A stretch of DNA of 64,000 bases from Oscillospiraceae bacterium (GTDB lineage: Bacteria; Bacillota; Clostridia; Oscillospirales; Ruminococcaceae), in contig JAFZPP010000017.1 in the NCBI GenBank assembly GCA_017550285.1, positions 54,832 to 118,831 of the forward strand, written 5' to 3'. Positions 40,800 to 50,600 of this stretch are shown piece after piece. The notes beneath the pieces were generated by a model. The model made no database searches, had not been told where the DNA came from, and saw nothing but the letters and a program-made list of their open reading frames with translations. The first letter of the stretch is position 1. Each line of letters starts with the position of its first letter. A program made the translations under genes and the position numbers.

Positions 40800-41978
40800 T
40801 CAGCCGATCTGCTCCGCCTTTGATTTTTGATTGCGCAGCTCGATCTCCTCCGCCTGCGCATTTTTGAGTCTTGCATCGGCAAGCTCGGTCTCATCCTGCA
40901 AATTGATATTGTCCCAGTGAATCTGCGGCTCCTCGGAGAATCCGGCGCCGCGGAGCACAGCAGCCCCGATTTTCCGCAGCACAGGCGAGAGCACCCTGCG
41001 GAAGTATTCGAGCTCCGAGGTCAGGATATCCGCCTGCTGCGCAGACATCCGCTCGGTCGAGGACCAGTTCAGCCCGAGCAGGAACGGCGGAATCGAGAGC
41101 TTTGCAACGATCTGTTCCAGCAGCTGCCGGACAGGTACATTCGTATCAAAGAGCTGATTCTCCGCGCCGATGACCTTGATGTCGATATCACCGACCGCGA
41201 CAAAATCCTGCACATCGCCGTATTCGGCAGCACGGATGCCGTTTCGCCATGTCTCGGCGATTGCCTTTGCATGTTCCCCCGCAAACGCCGCAGAATCGCC
41301 GTCCGGACGGTATGTCACGGCATAGCGGATATTGCCTGCACGGTCATAATTCTGCCCGATGCATTCATAGATGCGCAGCAGAATCTGCGAAACCGCCGGC
41401 AGACCGCGCAGCACGGAGACACCGCAGACTGCACCGGCAGGCGGATCGAGCGCTGCAAAGAGAATCCGCTCCGGATACTGCACCGGTACAAACTGCGCAC
41501 CGCATTTCACCGAATAACGGCAGGTTCCTTCCGCCGCCGCATCCAGCCGTACAAGCGCCGGATGCGTTGTCAGAAGTGCGGCAGGTACGCCGTTTTCATC
41601 GTGAATCAATTCCCCGAAGGCATTGCCGTAGGTCAGCAGGCTGCTGAGCATCTGATCGGCAAACATTTGCAGCGACAGACCGGAACCGTTGACCGGAACA
41701 TGATCTGCAAAGCGGTCGAGCACCTTCTGCGCCGCAGGATTGACCGCGGTCAGCCGGAAACCGCCTGCAAGCCGGACGGTCTTGCGCAGTGCCGCATCAA
41801 TGACGGGCACGGCAAACCGCAGCGCATCATAGAGCTGATATTCCTGTGCAGGGTCATGCTCCGGAACACGCAGCGGCAGCGCAGAAACCGGTGCCGCACG
41901 GGGCGGTGCAAGCAGCAGCGGAACCGTCTCTCGGCGCGGCGGCAGCTTTTTTCTGTGAAACAAATTCGGAAACGCCAA
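40800..41978 (-). CDS. Phage portal protein
   Basis: 392 residues. Portal features are plain: RFAVPVIDAALRKTVRLAGG near the start, MLSSLLTYGNAFGELI, a central Gly-rich stretch, and AKLSIPPFLLGLNWSSTERMSAQQADILT..LEYFRRVLSPVLRKI, the helix-rich wing/stem. It forms the ring through which DNA enters the head. The start is a TTG at 41978 with GGGGGTGAT upstream; the tail end is Glu/Lys-rich. 19 nt separate it from the large terminase stop. Confidence 0.9.
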   Translation of the reverse strand: MAFPNLFHRKKLPPRRETVPLLLAPPRAAPVSALPLRVPEHDPAQEYQLYDALRFAVPVIDAALRKTVRLAGGFRLTAVNPAAQKVLDRFADHVPVNGSGLSLQMFADQMLSSLLTYGNAFGELIHDENGVPAALLTTHPALVRLDAAAEGTCRYSVKCGAQFVPVQYPERILFAALDPPAGAVCGVSVLRGLPAVSQILLRIYECIGQNYDRAGNIRYAVTYRPDGDSAAFAGEHAKAIAETWRNGIRAAEYGDVQDFVAVGDIDIKVIGAENQLFDTNVPVRQLLEQIVAKLSIPPFLLGLNWSSTERMSAQQADILTSELEYFRRVLSPVLRKIGAAVLRGAGFSEEPQIHWDNINLQDETELADARLKNAQAEEIELRNQKSKAEQIG

Positions 41979-41997
41979 TCAATCACCCCCTGTGATG

Positions 41998-43251
41998 TTA
42001 CCGCCTGACAGCAGCGACATAGAAAGCGTCCTGCTTCGGGCGGTCGAGCACCGTTGCGACAAAATAGCGGATATCGTCCATTGCGTGATCATTCGCCTTG
42101 ACGGGACAGTCGCGCGCCGCCTGTTCATCCCAGACAAAGAGCGCAAATTCACGCAGCGTATCGGTGCATTCCGGCGCAAAGAGAATTTCTCTGCTGCGCA
42201 GTGCATCGGCAGTTCTGCGGATACCGGAAAGCACATCATTTTTCGCCGGAAGCACGTGAAATTTCCCGTGCTTCCGGATACAGGCGATAAAGCTCGCCGC
42301 CGAAGGGTCCACGATCACCGCTTCGATCTGTCTGTCTCCTGCAAGCTGCAAAAGCGCGGCATAGTGTTCCTCATCGGTACGCGGCAGACCGGTTTTCCGT
42401 GCATCATAATAGCTCTCGGCAATGCGGAACCATTTGCCGTCATGATATCCCCAGAGCCCGAAGGACGCAGGATTGATCGTCCCGTAATCGCAGGAGATCA
42501 CGAAGCGCTCGGCGGAATCCGGCGGCTTTGCGATATGAAGCGCCGGCGAAAACATCGGATACACAAGCCCCTGTGCCGCCGTCCAGATGCCTTTCACATA
42601 GCGGTCATAGAACACGCCGGAATAGAGCCGTTCATAGCGCCGGATGATCGCAGGTGTCAGCGACGCATTATCGTGCATATCAAAATGCAGATAGAGCGCA
42701 TGCTTTTCCTTTGCCTTCTGAATCCACTCCTGATAGAACCAGTGCGAGGGCTGCCCGGGATTGCAGGAAAACCAGAATTTCGAGCCCGGAACGGAGCATC
42801 TGGCGAGCGCCTGCTCGACAAATGTCCGCGGCATAAGCGCAACCTCATCAAAGAGAACGCCTGCGAGCGTCATGCCCTGAATGAGCGACGCCGAGCTCTC
42901 GTCCCGACCGCCGAAGCAATAGAAGCGGTTGCATCTGCCACCCATTCCGATCTCCACATAGCCGAGACTGAATTTTTCGGATACACGAAACCCGACATCG
43001 TTCAGCAATGCAGTGAGCGGCAGAAGCAGATTGCGGCGGAGCGCGACCTTGGTCTTTCCGCAGAGGGCAAAATTCTGCTGATGATAGGATGCAGTCGCCC
43101 AGAGAATGAACCCGAGCGAGATCGCGGTTGTCTTGCCGGAGCGCACGGCGCCGTCACAGATGATAGCATCGTAAATGCGTGCATCCGGCGTATTCCACCA
43201 GCCGATCGCCTTACGTTGCTTCCGTGAAAACGGAACCGGAACCTTCGGCAT
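41998..43251 (-). CDS. Phage terminase large subunit (PBSX type)
   Basis: 417 residues. The ATPase domain carries Walker A CDGAVRSGKTT and Walker B GVLFDEVAL; the C-terminal RNaseH-like nuclease shows VISCDYG, IEAVIVDPSA and a late CPVKANDHAMDDIRY. It pumps DNA into the prohead and cuts it. Length is typical for PBSX-family TerL. ATG 43251 is chosen for GGAGGAGGTG about 10 nt upstream; it overlaps the small subunit gene by 41 nt. All nuclease Asp residues I can judge are present, so the enzyme looks intact. Confidence 0.95.
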   Translation of the reverse strand: MPKVPVPFSRKQRKAIGWWNTPDARIYDAIICDGAVRSGKTTAISLGFILWATASYHQQNFALCGKTKVALRRNLLLPLTALLNDVGFRVSEKFSLGYVEIGMGGRCNRFYCFGGRDESSASLIQGMTLAGVLFDEVALMPRTFVEQALARCSVPGSKFWFSCNPGQPSHWFYQEWIQKAKEKHALYLHFDMHDNASLTPAIIRRYERLYSGVFYDRYVKGIWTAAQGLVYPMFSPALHIAKPPDSAERFVISCDYGTINPASFGLWGYHDGKWFRIAESYYDARKTGLPRTDEEHYAALLQLAGDRQIEAVIVDPSAASFIACIRKHGKFHVLPAKNDVLSGIRRTADALRSREILFAPECTDTLREFALFVWDEQAARDCPVKANDHAMDDIRYFVATVLDRPKQDAFYVAAVRR

Positions 43252-43729
43252 CAAACGAATCCACCTCCTCCGGCGTACCGCCCTGCAAAGCATTGACGAG
43301 CGCCGCGGCAGCAGCGGCAGAATCGGCAGCGCCTGCGCATTCGAGCAGCTTGTTCATGGCACTGAGCCGGTCGGCGAGCTTAATTTCGATCATATTTTTG
43401 TCGTATTTGATGCTTGTGACATGAAAGAGATCGAGCCCCTGCAAATCCTCCGGCGCGATTTTTTCAGAGAAAACGAGCTTTGCGGCATCATTGGCGTCGC
43501 CGAACGCAAGACGCGCAAGTCCGGCTGTGACGAGTGCCTGCAAGGGCAGCGCAGGCTGTGCGGCGAGCTGCGCAAGATACCTCCGGCAGAAGGCAGAGTG
43601 CAGCATTTGCAGCCCGTCATCGGCTGCGGTTTCGGGCGGACAGCCTGCTTTCAGGGCAGCCTCACGGGGATTGCCGAGCGCGAGGTACCAGCGGCAGAAC
43701 GCAGCGCGGCGGGATTTTCCGGAATCCAA
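43211..43729 (-). CDS. Phage terminase small subunit
   Basis: About 172 residues. RRAAFCRWYLALGNPREAALKAGCPPETAADDG is the helix-turn-helix DNA-recognition part; the ending LFHVTSIKYDKNMIEIKLADRLSAMNKLLE is the typical small terminase tail, followed by an Ala-rich acidic extension. The start is uncertain: TTG 43729 has AAAGGTGG 8 nt upstream and gives the normal length. The frame extends to 43894, but the extra 55 residues look unlike terminase and lack a ribosome site. Confidence 0.82.
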   Translation of the reverse strand: MDSGKSRRAAFCRWYLALGNPREAALKAGCPPETAADDGLQMLHSAFCRRYLAQLAAQPALPLQALVTAGLARLAFGDANDAAKLVFSEKIAPEDLQGLDLFHVTSIKYDKNMIEIKLADRLSAMNKLLECAGAADSAAAAAALVNALQGGTPEEVDSFDAEGSGSVFTEAT

Positions 43730-43965
43730 GGGCAAAACCACCTTTCGTATGATGTGCGATGCACGGTGAGGGAGCAGCCGGCATCTGTAAAGGGGTGCCA
43801 AAAGCGGCAAAAGTTGCACGTTTGCGTACAACAATTCGTATATTTTCTTTTGATTTAACAAGAGATTTGCATTTTCCCGCACATTCCATGTCAATTTATT
43901 GAATCATAAAAGCACATTTTACCGCGGAAATGATCTGCTTTCACATATTTTTCATCCAAATCCGC

Positions 43966-43994
43966 TTGACAAACGCAATTTTATCGTGTATAAT
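43966..43994 (+). promoter_or_regulatory. Promoter upstream of TSCPD-ohrR-lysR region
   Basis: TTGACA (43966-43971), 17-nt spacer, TATAAT (43989-43994). The first gene on this strand starts 600 nt further on, after repeat family A. Confidence 0.85.
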
Positions 43995-44002
43995 TCAATT
44001 AA

Positions 44003-44019
44003 ACTCAATCGAATTGAGT
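44003..44019 (+). promoter_or_regulatory. Perfect palindromic operator at the start site
   Basis: ACTCAAT (44003-44009), CGA, ATTGAGT (44013-44019), just past the -10 element, where a bound repressor would block initiation. CAAT-n-ATTG half-sites resemble those used by MarR/OhrR proteins; an OhrR-like gene lies downstream at 44946. Confidence 0.7.
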
Positions 44020-44164
44020 ACTATAAAAAAGGAATCCTTATAAAATTTCTCTTTATAGGAATTATGTTGCTAAGATAAATCGGAATTTGTCAGGCAGTTC
44101 AGGTATTGATCTTGTATTGCTTTCGTCATTCTTTCTTTATCATTAGTCCGATCGTAAAATCCGC

Positions 44165-44455
44165 GGGGCACGCGAATGCGAGGGGAAGAACCACAGGGAG
44201 AGGGAAGTCTTCGCTGGCTCAGGTCTCCCCTCTCCCTAAGGTTCTCCCCCACACCGTTACGCCGGTGTAAAGCTCCCTCATTCCTTATCCTCTCCTCTCT
44301 GGGGCGCGGTTTCTGAGAATCGCGGAGCTCAGGGGGATAGGGTTCAGGAAAGCGGGGGCTCGGGGGCGAAAACCTAAGGGGAAGGGGGAATGTGAGCTTA
44401 GCGAACTTCCTCCTTCCACTTGGGTTGTCACCCCCGTTCCGCGGGGAGAAGTAAC
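44165..44455. repeat. Intergenic repeat family A: two copies head to head
   Basis: 44180-44310 matches 6211-6320. 44325-44455, read on the minus strand, has the same order of blocks (ccgcgg, aagtggaaggaggaagttcgct, ctca, cccttccccttaggtt), so the two form a large imperfect inverted repeat with ccgcgg near both ends (44160 and 44446). It carries no gene. The rest of 43895-44598 holds only the promoter and operator above. Confidence 0.65.
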
Positions 44456-44598
44456 GCTTATGCTTTTATATGATTGATTGGGAGCGTTAAGCGGCTAAAT
44501 TCAGATTTATCAAAGAAACATCTTTCTTAAATGAGAGAATATAGCAGCAAAAATCATCCGTTCCATTCAATTCACGGAAAAAAACAGGAGGTATCATA

Positions 44599-44856
44599 AT
44601 GAATTACGTTTATCAGACAAAAAATGTATGCGCACAGCGAATCCGCTTTGATCTGGAGGGCAATATTGTCCGGAACATCCAGTTCACAGGCGGCTGCAAC
44701 GGCAACCTCAAAGCGATCTCCAAGCTGGTAGACGGCTGGACGGTCGAGCAGATCGAGGAAAAGCTCCTCGGCAATACCTGCGGACCGCGCCCGACATCCT
44801 GTGCCGATCAGCTTGCAAAGGCTGTCCGTCAGGCATACGAAGAGGCAAATGCCTGA
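44599..44856 (+). CDS. TSCPD-domain protein (TIGR03905 type)
   Basis: 85 residues, the whole of which is a TSCPD domain: CAQRIRFDLEGNIVRNIQFTGGCNGNLKAISKLV, then GNTCGPRPTSCADQLA. The domain also sits at the C-terminus of B12-dependent ribonucleotide reductases; stand-alone members are common in clostridia and have no settled function. Three conserved Cys suggest metal or redox chemistry. ACAGGAGG is before the ATG. A 9-bp hairpin (44875-44883 with 44897-44905) separates it from the next gene. Confidence 0.92.
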   Translation: MNYVYQTKNVCAQRIRFDLEGNIVRNIQFTGGCNGNLKAISKLVDGWTVEQIEEKLLGNTCGPRPTSCADQLAKAVRQAYEEANA

Positions 44857-44945
44857 AACCGAATACCGCACTGCCGGACCCTGCTTCCGTATCGGACAGG
44901 GTCCGCAGGTGCATACAGAGAAATATCAGATCAGGAGGGAAGCAT

Positions 44946-45401
44946 ATGTCAGAACCGCAGTTTGAACAGATAAAACTTGAGAATCAGCTTTGTTTTCCGC
45001 TGTATGCCTGCTCCCGTGAGGTCATCAAGCGATACCGTCCGTTCCTCGATGAAATCGGACTGACCTACACGCAGTATGTGGCGATGATTGTCTTCTGGGA
45101 GGAGGATTCGATCTCGGTCAAGGAGCTTGGTCGGCGGCTCTATCTCGATTCAGGCACACTGACGCCGGTGCTGAAAAGTCTCGAGCAGAAGGGATATATC
45201 ACACGCCGCCGCAGCACCGAGGATGAGCGCGTCCTGATTGCCGCGCTGACGCCGGAAGGCAGAAGTCTCGAGCACGCCGCAGCCGGCATCCCGCAGCAGA
45301 TCTGCGGCTGTCTGCAAATGCAGCCGGAGGATGTCCGCCAACTCCGCGGACTGCTCAGCAGGCTGCTCTCTGCAATCGAATCGGAAACCGAAAGGAAGTG
45401 A
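44946..45401 (+). CDS. OhrR-like MarR regulator (peroxide sensing)
   Basis: 151 residues. The N-terminal LENQLCFPLYACSREVIKRY carries the Cys at the position of the reactive Cys15 of OhrR, in the same 'L.NQLCF.LYA.SR' setting; the winged helix follows (ISVKELGRRLYLDSGTLTPVLKSLEQKGYI). OhrR proteins lose DNA binding when this Cys is oxidised by organic peroxides. No ohr gene is adjacent. The likely target is the palindrome at 44003-44019. CAGGAGGGAA precedes the ATG. Confidence 0.9.
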   Translation: MSEPQFEQIKLENQLCFPLYACSREVIKRYRPFLDEIGLTYTQYVAMIVFWEEDSISVKELGRRLYLDSGTLTPVLKSLEQKGYITRRRSTEDERVLIAALTPEGRSLEHAAAGIPQQICGCLQMQPEDVRQLRGLLSRLLSAIESETERK

Positions 45402-45407
45402 CTCTGC

Positions 45408-46406
45408 ATGACAACCCAGCAGCTAACATATGTGATTGCCGTGGCGGAATGCCAGAGCATCTCCAAGGCGGCAGAAAAGCTCTACGTCACACAGCCCTCA
45501 CTCAGCCAGTATATCCACAGCATCGAAAAGCAGCTCGGCATGAAGCTCTTTGACCGTTCGCTGACACCGATCCAGCTGACCGATGCCGGCAGGCTTTATG
45601 TCGAATGGGCGCGCAAAATCCTCGCAATGGAAGAGAGCATGAACAATGCGATGTCCGATCTAATGGGACTGGAAACAGGCTCCGTCCGCATCGGTGCATC
45701 GCCGTTCCGCGTGCGCTGCCTGCTCGCACGGAGCATCGCCTCATTCCACGCAAAATACCCGGGCATACACCTGACGATTCAGGAGGCGGACATGAAACAG
45801 CTCCGCGACAGTCTGACCGCCGGTGAAATTGATTTTGCAATCGGCACAGGCGAATTTGAGGAGAAGCAGTTTCATGTCGAATCGCTCGCGGATGAGCGTC
45901 TGTATCTCGCGGTCTCACCTGCGCATCCGATCACATCGGCGCTGCCGGAGCCGCTCTCAGCCGATGATATCATTCACAGCACGGGACGCTATCTCCGCCA
46001 GCAGCCGCTTGATCTGACGGTCGTGCAGAAGGAGCCGTTTGTCGCGGCAAATGCCGGAGAATATGATCTCGATACGGTCAAGCGCGTCTGCCGGAAGTGC
46101 GGCTTCGAGCCGAATATTGCCTATACGGTGCAGACGATTGAAACGGTTTTTTCATTTGTCTGCTCGAATATGGGCATTGCGCTGCTGCCGGATTCGCTGA
46201 TTTATTACGGCAACTTCCGCAATCATCCGTATTATTATTCGCTGCCGGATCATCTTGCATTATCGCAGATTTCGCTGATTTCGCGCAAGAATGCATTTCT
46301 GCCCAGAGCATCGACTGAATATGCGCTGCTGCTGAAACAGCTTGTCGATGTCGGCACATGGCGCATGGGCTCGAATGTCCCGACCGGCGGCTTGAATCTG
46401 CCGTGA
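45408..46406 (+). CDS. LysR-family transcriptional regulator
   Basis: 332 residues: N-terminal helix-turn-helix (YVIAVAECQSISKAAEKLYVTQPSLSQYIHSIEKQLG, residues 8-45) and the two-lobed effector domain from about 90. It starts 6 nt after the ohrR-like stop, so both are likely co-translated. The effector is unknown; two regulators in one operon behind a redox-type operator hint at stress control. An end segment of about 25 polar residues lies past the effector domain. Confidence 0.92.
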   Translation: MTTQQLTYVIAVAECQSISKAAEKLYVTQPSLSQYIHSIEKQLGMKLFDRSLTPIQLTDAGRLYVEWARKILAMEESMNNAMSDLMGLETGSVRIGASPFRVRCLLARSIASFHAKYPGIHLTIQEADMKQLRDSLTAGEIDFAIGTGEFEEKQFHVESLADERLYLAVSPAHPITSALPEPLSADDIIHSTGRYLRQQPLDLTVVQKEPFVAANAGEYDLDTVKRVCRKCGFEPNIAYTVQTIETVFSFVCSNMGIALLPDSLIYYGNFRNHPYYYSLPDHLALSQISLISRKNAFLPRASTEYALLLKQLVDVGTWRMGSNVPTGGLNLP

Positions 46407-46452
46407 CAGTCCGCGCAATATTTTCCAAAATCTGAATAGAGGAGCTGAATCA

Positions 46453-47523
46453 ATGATTCCGGAAACACTCCGTCAGCAGATCGCCGGAGAGACGCTGCAT
46501 TCCTGCGGCAGCGGCATCCGCTGGCATTCGCTGCTCAATCAGCCGAAGCTCACGGTCGGTATGATCGGCGGCTCGGTGACACAGGGCTATTCCGCCGCCG
46601 GATTTTCTGCGCACGCCTATCCTGCGGCATTTGCAGAAGGACTGCGCTTACTCGGCTATGAGACGGATTATCATGTCTGCGCAGAGGCAGGCATGGGTTC
46701 CATGGAGGGCAATCTGCTCGCAGATACGCAGATTCTCGCATATAAGCCTGATCTCGTCATTCTTGAATTTGCAATCAATGAGACCACGCTCCGCCCGAGC
46801 GTCATGGCATTTGAAAGTCTGCTGCGCAAGCTGCTCTGTCAGCCGGAGCCGCCGGTTGTCTGCCTGCTGCTGCTCCGCAGCGCAAACGATTATTCCTGCG
46901 AGAGCTTCATGCTGCCGCTCGCGGCGCATTACGGACTCCCCTGCGTGCGGCTGCGCGCGGGTCTGAATCCTGCGCTGGAACGCGGCGAGCTGCAATGGGA
47001 AGATTACGGCGACAATGAGAGTCACCCGACCGATGACGGACAGCGTCTGCTCGCAGACTGTCTGCTGCATCTGATCCGGACAGCGCGTGAGCTGCCGGAT
47101 GAACCCGCAAAACCGGTGCCGGAGCCGTGGCTGGATGCACCGTTCCAGAAGATGCAGTATGTGCTGCCGTCCGCTGATCTGCCGTATGTGAAAACCGATG
47201 CGGAGATTGTGCCGCGGAGGAATGCATCGTTCCCGTCGGCATGGCTGCTGCATCCGAAATCCGGCAGCATGCAGATCGAGACAGAATGCGAGACGCTGCT
47301 GCTGTTTTATGAGACACATCATCTGCCGGAATACGGTGCCTGCCGCATCACGGCAGACGGCGAACCGATGAATCCGCCGGTGCTGCACAGCAACTCAATC
47401 TACGGCTGGGGCAATGCACGGTTTGTAATCACGGTGCCGCCGGGAAAGCGCCGGATGCATACTGTGACACTCGAACCGACCGAGGGCAATTTCTATCTCC
47501 TCGGCTTCGGACTTGTAAAATAA
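46453..47523 (+). CDS. SGNH/GDSL hydrolase (carbohydrate esterase-like)
   Basis: 356 residues, no signal peptide. SGNH motifs: MIGGSVTQG (nucleophile Ser in block I), EAGMGSMEG (Gly block), LEFAINE (Asn block) and DNESHPTDDGQ (His block). A beta-sandwich of about 130 residues follows. Such two-domain esterases remove acetyl groups from plant polysaccharides or sugars; the absence of a signal peptide suggests action on imported oligosaccharides. GAGGAGCTG precedes the ATG. Confidence 0.88.
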   Translation: MIPETLRQQIAGETLHSCGSGIRWHSLLNQPKLTVGMIGGSVTQGYSAAGFSAHAYPAAFAEGLRLLGYETDYHVCAEAGMGSMEGNLLADTQILAYKPDLVILEFAINETTLRPSVMAFESLLRKLLCQPEPPVVCLLLLRSANDYSCESFMLPLAAHYGLPCVRLRAGLNPALERGELQWEDYGDNESHPTDDGQRLLADCLLHLIRTARELPDEPAKPVPEPWLDAPFQKMQYVLPSADLPYVKTDAEIVPRRNASFPSAWLLHPKSGSMQIETECETLLLFYETHHLPEYGACRITADGEPMNPPVLHSNSIYGWGNARFVITVPPGKRRMHTVTLEPTEGNFYLLGFGLVK

Positions 47524-47640
47524 TTTTTCAAAAAGCCGTAACCTTTTGCATGATTTGCGGTCTTAATAAGTAAGGACATGCCGCGTCACAGACAGAAAAA
47601 TCCGAAGCCCTGAAAATTATGCCGGAAGGAGTGGAACCGT

Positions 47641-50600
47641 ATGAAAAAGAACCGCATGATTTCTTTGCTGACAGCCGTCTCGCTGCTCTGCATGCCGCCG
47701 CTGCCCGTCTTTGCAGAATCCGCCGACGATGCGGGCAGTACCGTCACGCAGCCGACCGAAACCGACGTACCTGCTGACGAATCCGCAGCACAGCCTGCCG
47801 GTGATGCCGCAGATGATTATTCCGGCAGAATCGGCGACGATATCACATGGGAGCTGAAAGACGGCGTCCTGACGCTGACCGGCACCGGCGCAACCTATTC
47901 CTATCCGAAGCGCGCTGCGTCACCGATCCGGATCAGCTACAAAAAGCTCATCATCAGCGAGGGCATCACCGAGCTCGGCGACAATATTTTACCTTCGACA
48001 GGCATCGAAACAGAGGCACCTGTCTTTCCCGATTCGCTGAAACGCATCGGCAGCAACAACTTTGCAAATAATTATTTCACGCAGATCACGCTGCCGCCGC
48101 ATCTGGAATCTATCGGCGAAGCCGCATTTCAGCATTCTGACCGCGTCACGGAACTGGTTATTCCGGATTCCGTCAATGAGATCGGCAGTAATGCCTTTTC
48201 CGGCTGTATGGTGCTCAAACAGATCACGCTGCCCGAGCGCAACATCCGCTTCGGCACCAGTGTCTTTTCCGGCTGCCGGAGACTGCAAGCGGTTCATCTG
48301 CCGGATGCCGTGACAGAGATTCCGTACTATATGTTCTATAACTGCCGCTCGCTGCAATCCGTGCATATTCCTGCAAGCTGCAAGCAAATCGGGCAGTATG
48401 CCTTCTCGCAGACAATTCTGTCGGAGGTCGAAATTCCGGCAAGTGTCAGAACGATCGCCTTCCGCGCATTTGCAGAGTGCAAATATCTCAGTCAGATCAC
48501 GATGCAGGAGGGCGTTGAATCGCTCGGCGAGGAATGCTTTGAGAAATGCCCCGCGCAGGAAATCCGCGTGCCGGAATCGGTGACATACATCGGCAAAAAC
48601 TGCTTTTCGGATACGGCAGTCCGGACGCTGATTCTCCCGACGAACAAGGAGCTGTTTGTCGAGGAGGATGCACTGCCGGAGAACTGGCTGAAAACGCAGA
48701 CCGGCTTTCTCATCCTCGGCGACGGCATCCTCTATCAGTACCGCGATCAGGCAGAGCCTGTGGAATTTGACTCCTCAGACCGGTATGCCACATCCGGCAG
48801 AATGGGCGACGATATCACATGGAAATACGAGAATAATACGCTGTACCTGACCGGCACGGGCGCGACCTATTCTTATGAGGGCATGTACAATCCGCCCGCT
48901 TATATCAGTCTGATTGTTGACAAAATCGTGATTGGCGAAGGCATCACGGAAATAGGCGACTGTGCTTTTTTGGGTTTTTACGGATCGAGCCAGGGTTACA
49001 CAGTGAAAACGGTTATATTTCCGGATTCACTGCGCCGGATCGGCAAATACAATTTTTACTGCGGAAATGCATTGCAGCAGCTCACACTGCCGCCGCATCT
49101 GGAATCCATCGGTGAAAGTGCTTTCTATTCTTCCGCCCTGACAGAACTGACAATTCCGGATTCCGTCAAAGAAATCGGCGAAAAAGCATTCGCCTTCTGT
49201 TCGCAGTTAAAAACGCTGCATCTGCCGGAAAGCCTGACCGAGATTCCGGAAGGCATGTGTCAGGGATGCAGTTCCCTTCGCAATATCAGCATTCCGGCAG
49301 GCTGCACGCGCATCGGTGCAAACGCATTCTGCGGCGCATCCATTACAGAAATCGACATTCCGGAAAGCGTCAGAGAGATCGGTGACAACGCCTTTGCGGA
49401 CTGCATTCGTCTCAGCAAAATCACACTGCATGAGGGGCTTGAAAAGCTCGGAACCAGATGCTTCTATAACTGCCCCGCCGAAGATGTCACGATACCGGAA
49501 TCTGTGAAGGAGATCGGCGAAGATTGCTTCGGAATAAGTCAGTATCCGGATACTACTGCATCTTCGCGTCCGCAGGAGATCGGCGTCCGCACATCGGAGA
49601 CAACATACACCACCGCTGTACCGGCTGCAAATCTGCCGCAGCCCGCGGCACAATCTGCCGCAGATGAAACATCCGGCAGAATCGGCGACAATATCACATG
49701 GGAATTCAAAGACGGCATCCTGACCCTCACCGGCACCGGCGCGACGGATTCGTTCCGGCGCAGACAGGATTCCCCGTTCTGGGAGCTCGGAACGCAGCTC
49801 AGCAAAATCATCATCGGCGAGGGCATCACGGAGCTCGGCGACAATGTGTTCCGGCTGACAGATGCGCATGATACCGAGATCGTATTTCCGGATTCGCTGC
49901 GCCGCATCGGAGCATACAATTTCAACGCATATTCGCAGGAGGAGCTGAACCTTCCGCCGCATCTGGAATCTATCGGCGACAGCGCATTCTATATCACGCT
50001 GCATCTCAAAAAACTCGTGATTCCGGATTCTGTCAAAGAGATCGGCGACGATGCGTTTGCCGATGCACAGGAACTGGAAGAGGTCATTCTGCCCGACACG
50101 GATATTCAGCTCAGAACCGGCGTGTTTTCAGGCTGTCCGCAGCTCAGGCGCGTGCATCTGCCCGTCGGCATGACCGAGATTCCCGACCGTTTCTTTGCAT
50201 CATGCAGTTCACTGTGTGAAGTCAATCTTCCGCCGCAGATCACAAGCATCGGAACCGGCGCATTCTGCGGCACCGCATGCACGGCGCCGGACATTCCGGA
50301 GACAGTCAGAAAGATCAAAGAGAGCGCGTTTGCCGAATGCACCAAGCTGCGCAAAATCACGCTGCATGAAGGACTCGAAACGCTCGGCGATCATTGCTTT
50401 GAGCGATGCGCCGCCAAAGAAATCCGCGTGCCGGAATCGGTGAAATCCATCGGCGAAAGCTGCTTTCCGTCCTGCGTCGAAACGCTGATTCTCCCGTCGC
50501 ATACGGAATTGCAGATCGAAGAAAATGCACTCCCGACCGAATGGCTGGAATCGCAGCGGGGCTTTCTCACGCTCGGCAGCGGCATTCTCTATCAGTACCG

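Larger units (their letters stand above)
36793..43729 (-). mobile_element. Compact phage head/packaging operon without tail, lysis or integrase genes
   Basis: Nine genes on one strand, all intact, mostly overlapping by 4-41 nt: small and large terminase, portal, major capsid-like, a protease-like protein, three connector-size proteins and a hub-like protein. No integrase, repressor, replication, tape measure, tube/sheath, holin or lysin is found here. It is bounded by a terminator on the left and a promoter for unrelated genes on the right. No flanking direct repeat (att) was seen. It could be a prophage remnant, a satellite, or a domesticated particle. Confidence 0.7.

Noticed and set aside
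43730..43894. N-terminal extension of the small terminase to 43894
   Set aside because: The extra residues do not resemble terminase and have no ribosome site; TTG 43729 has a good one.
44070..44252. 60-codon minus-strand frame in the 44-kb gap
   Set aside because: It falls in repeat family A and lacks a ribosome site.
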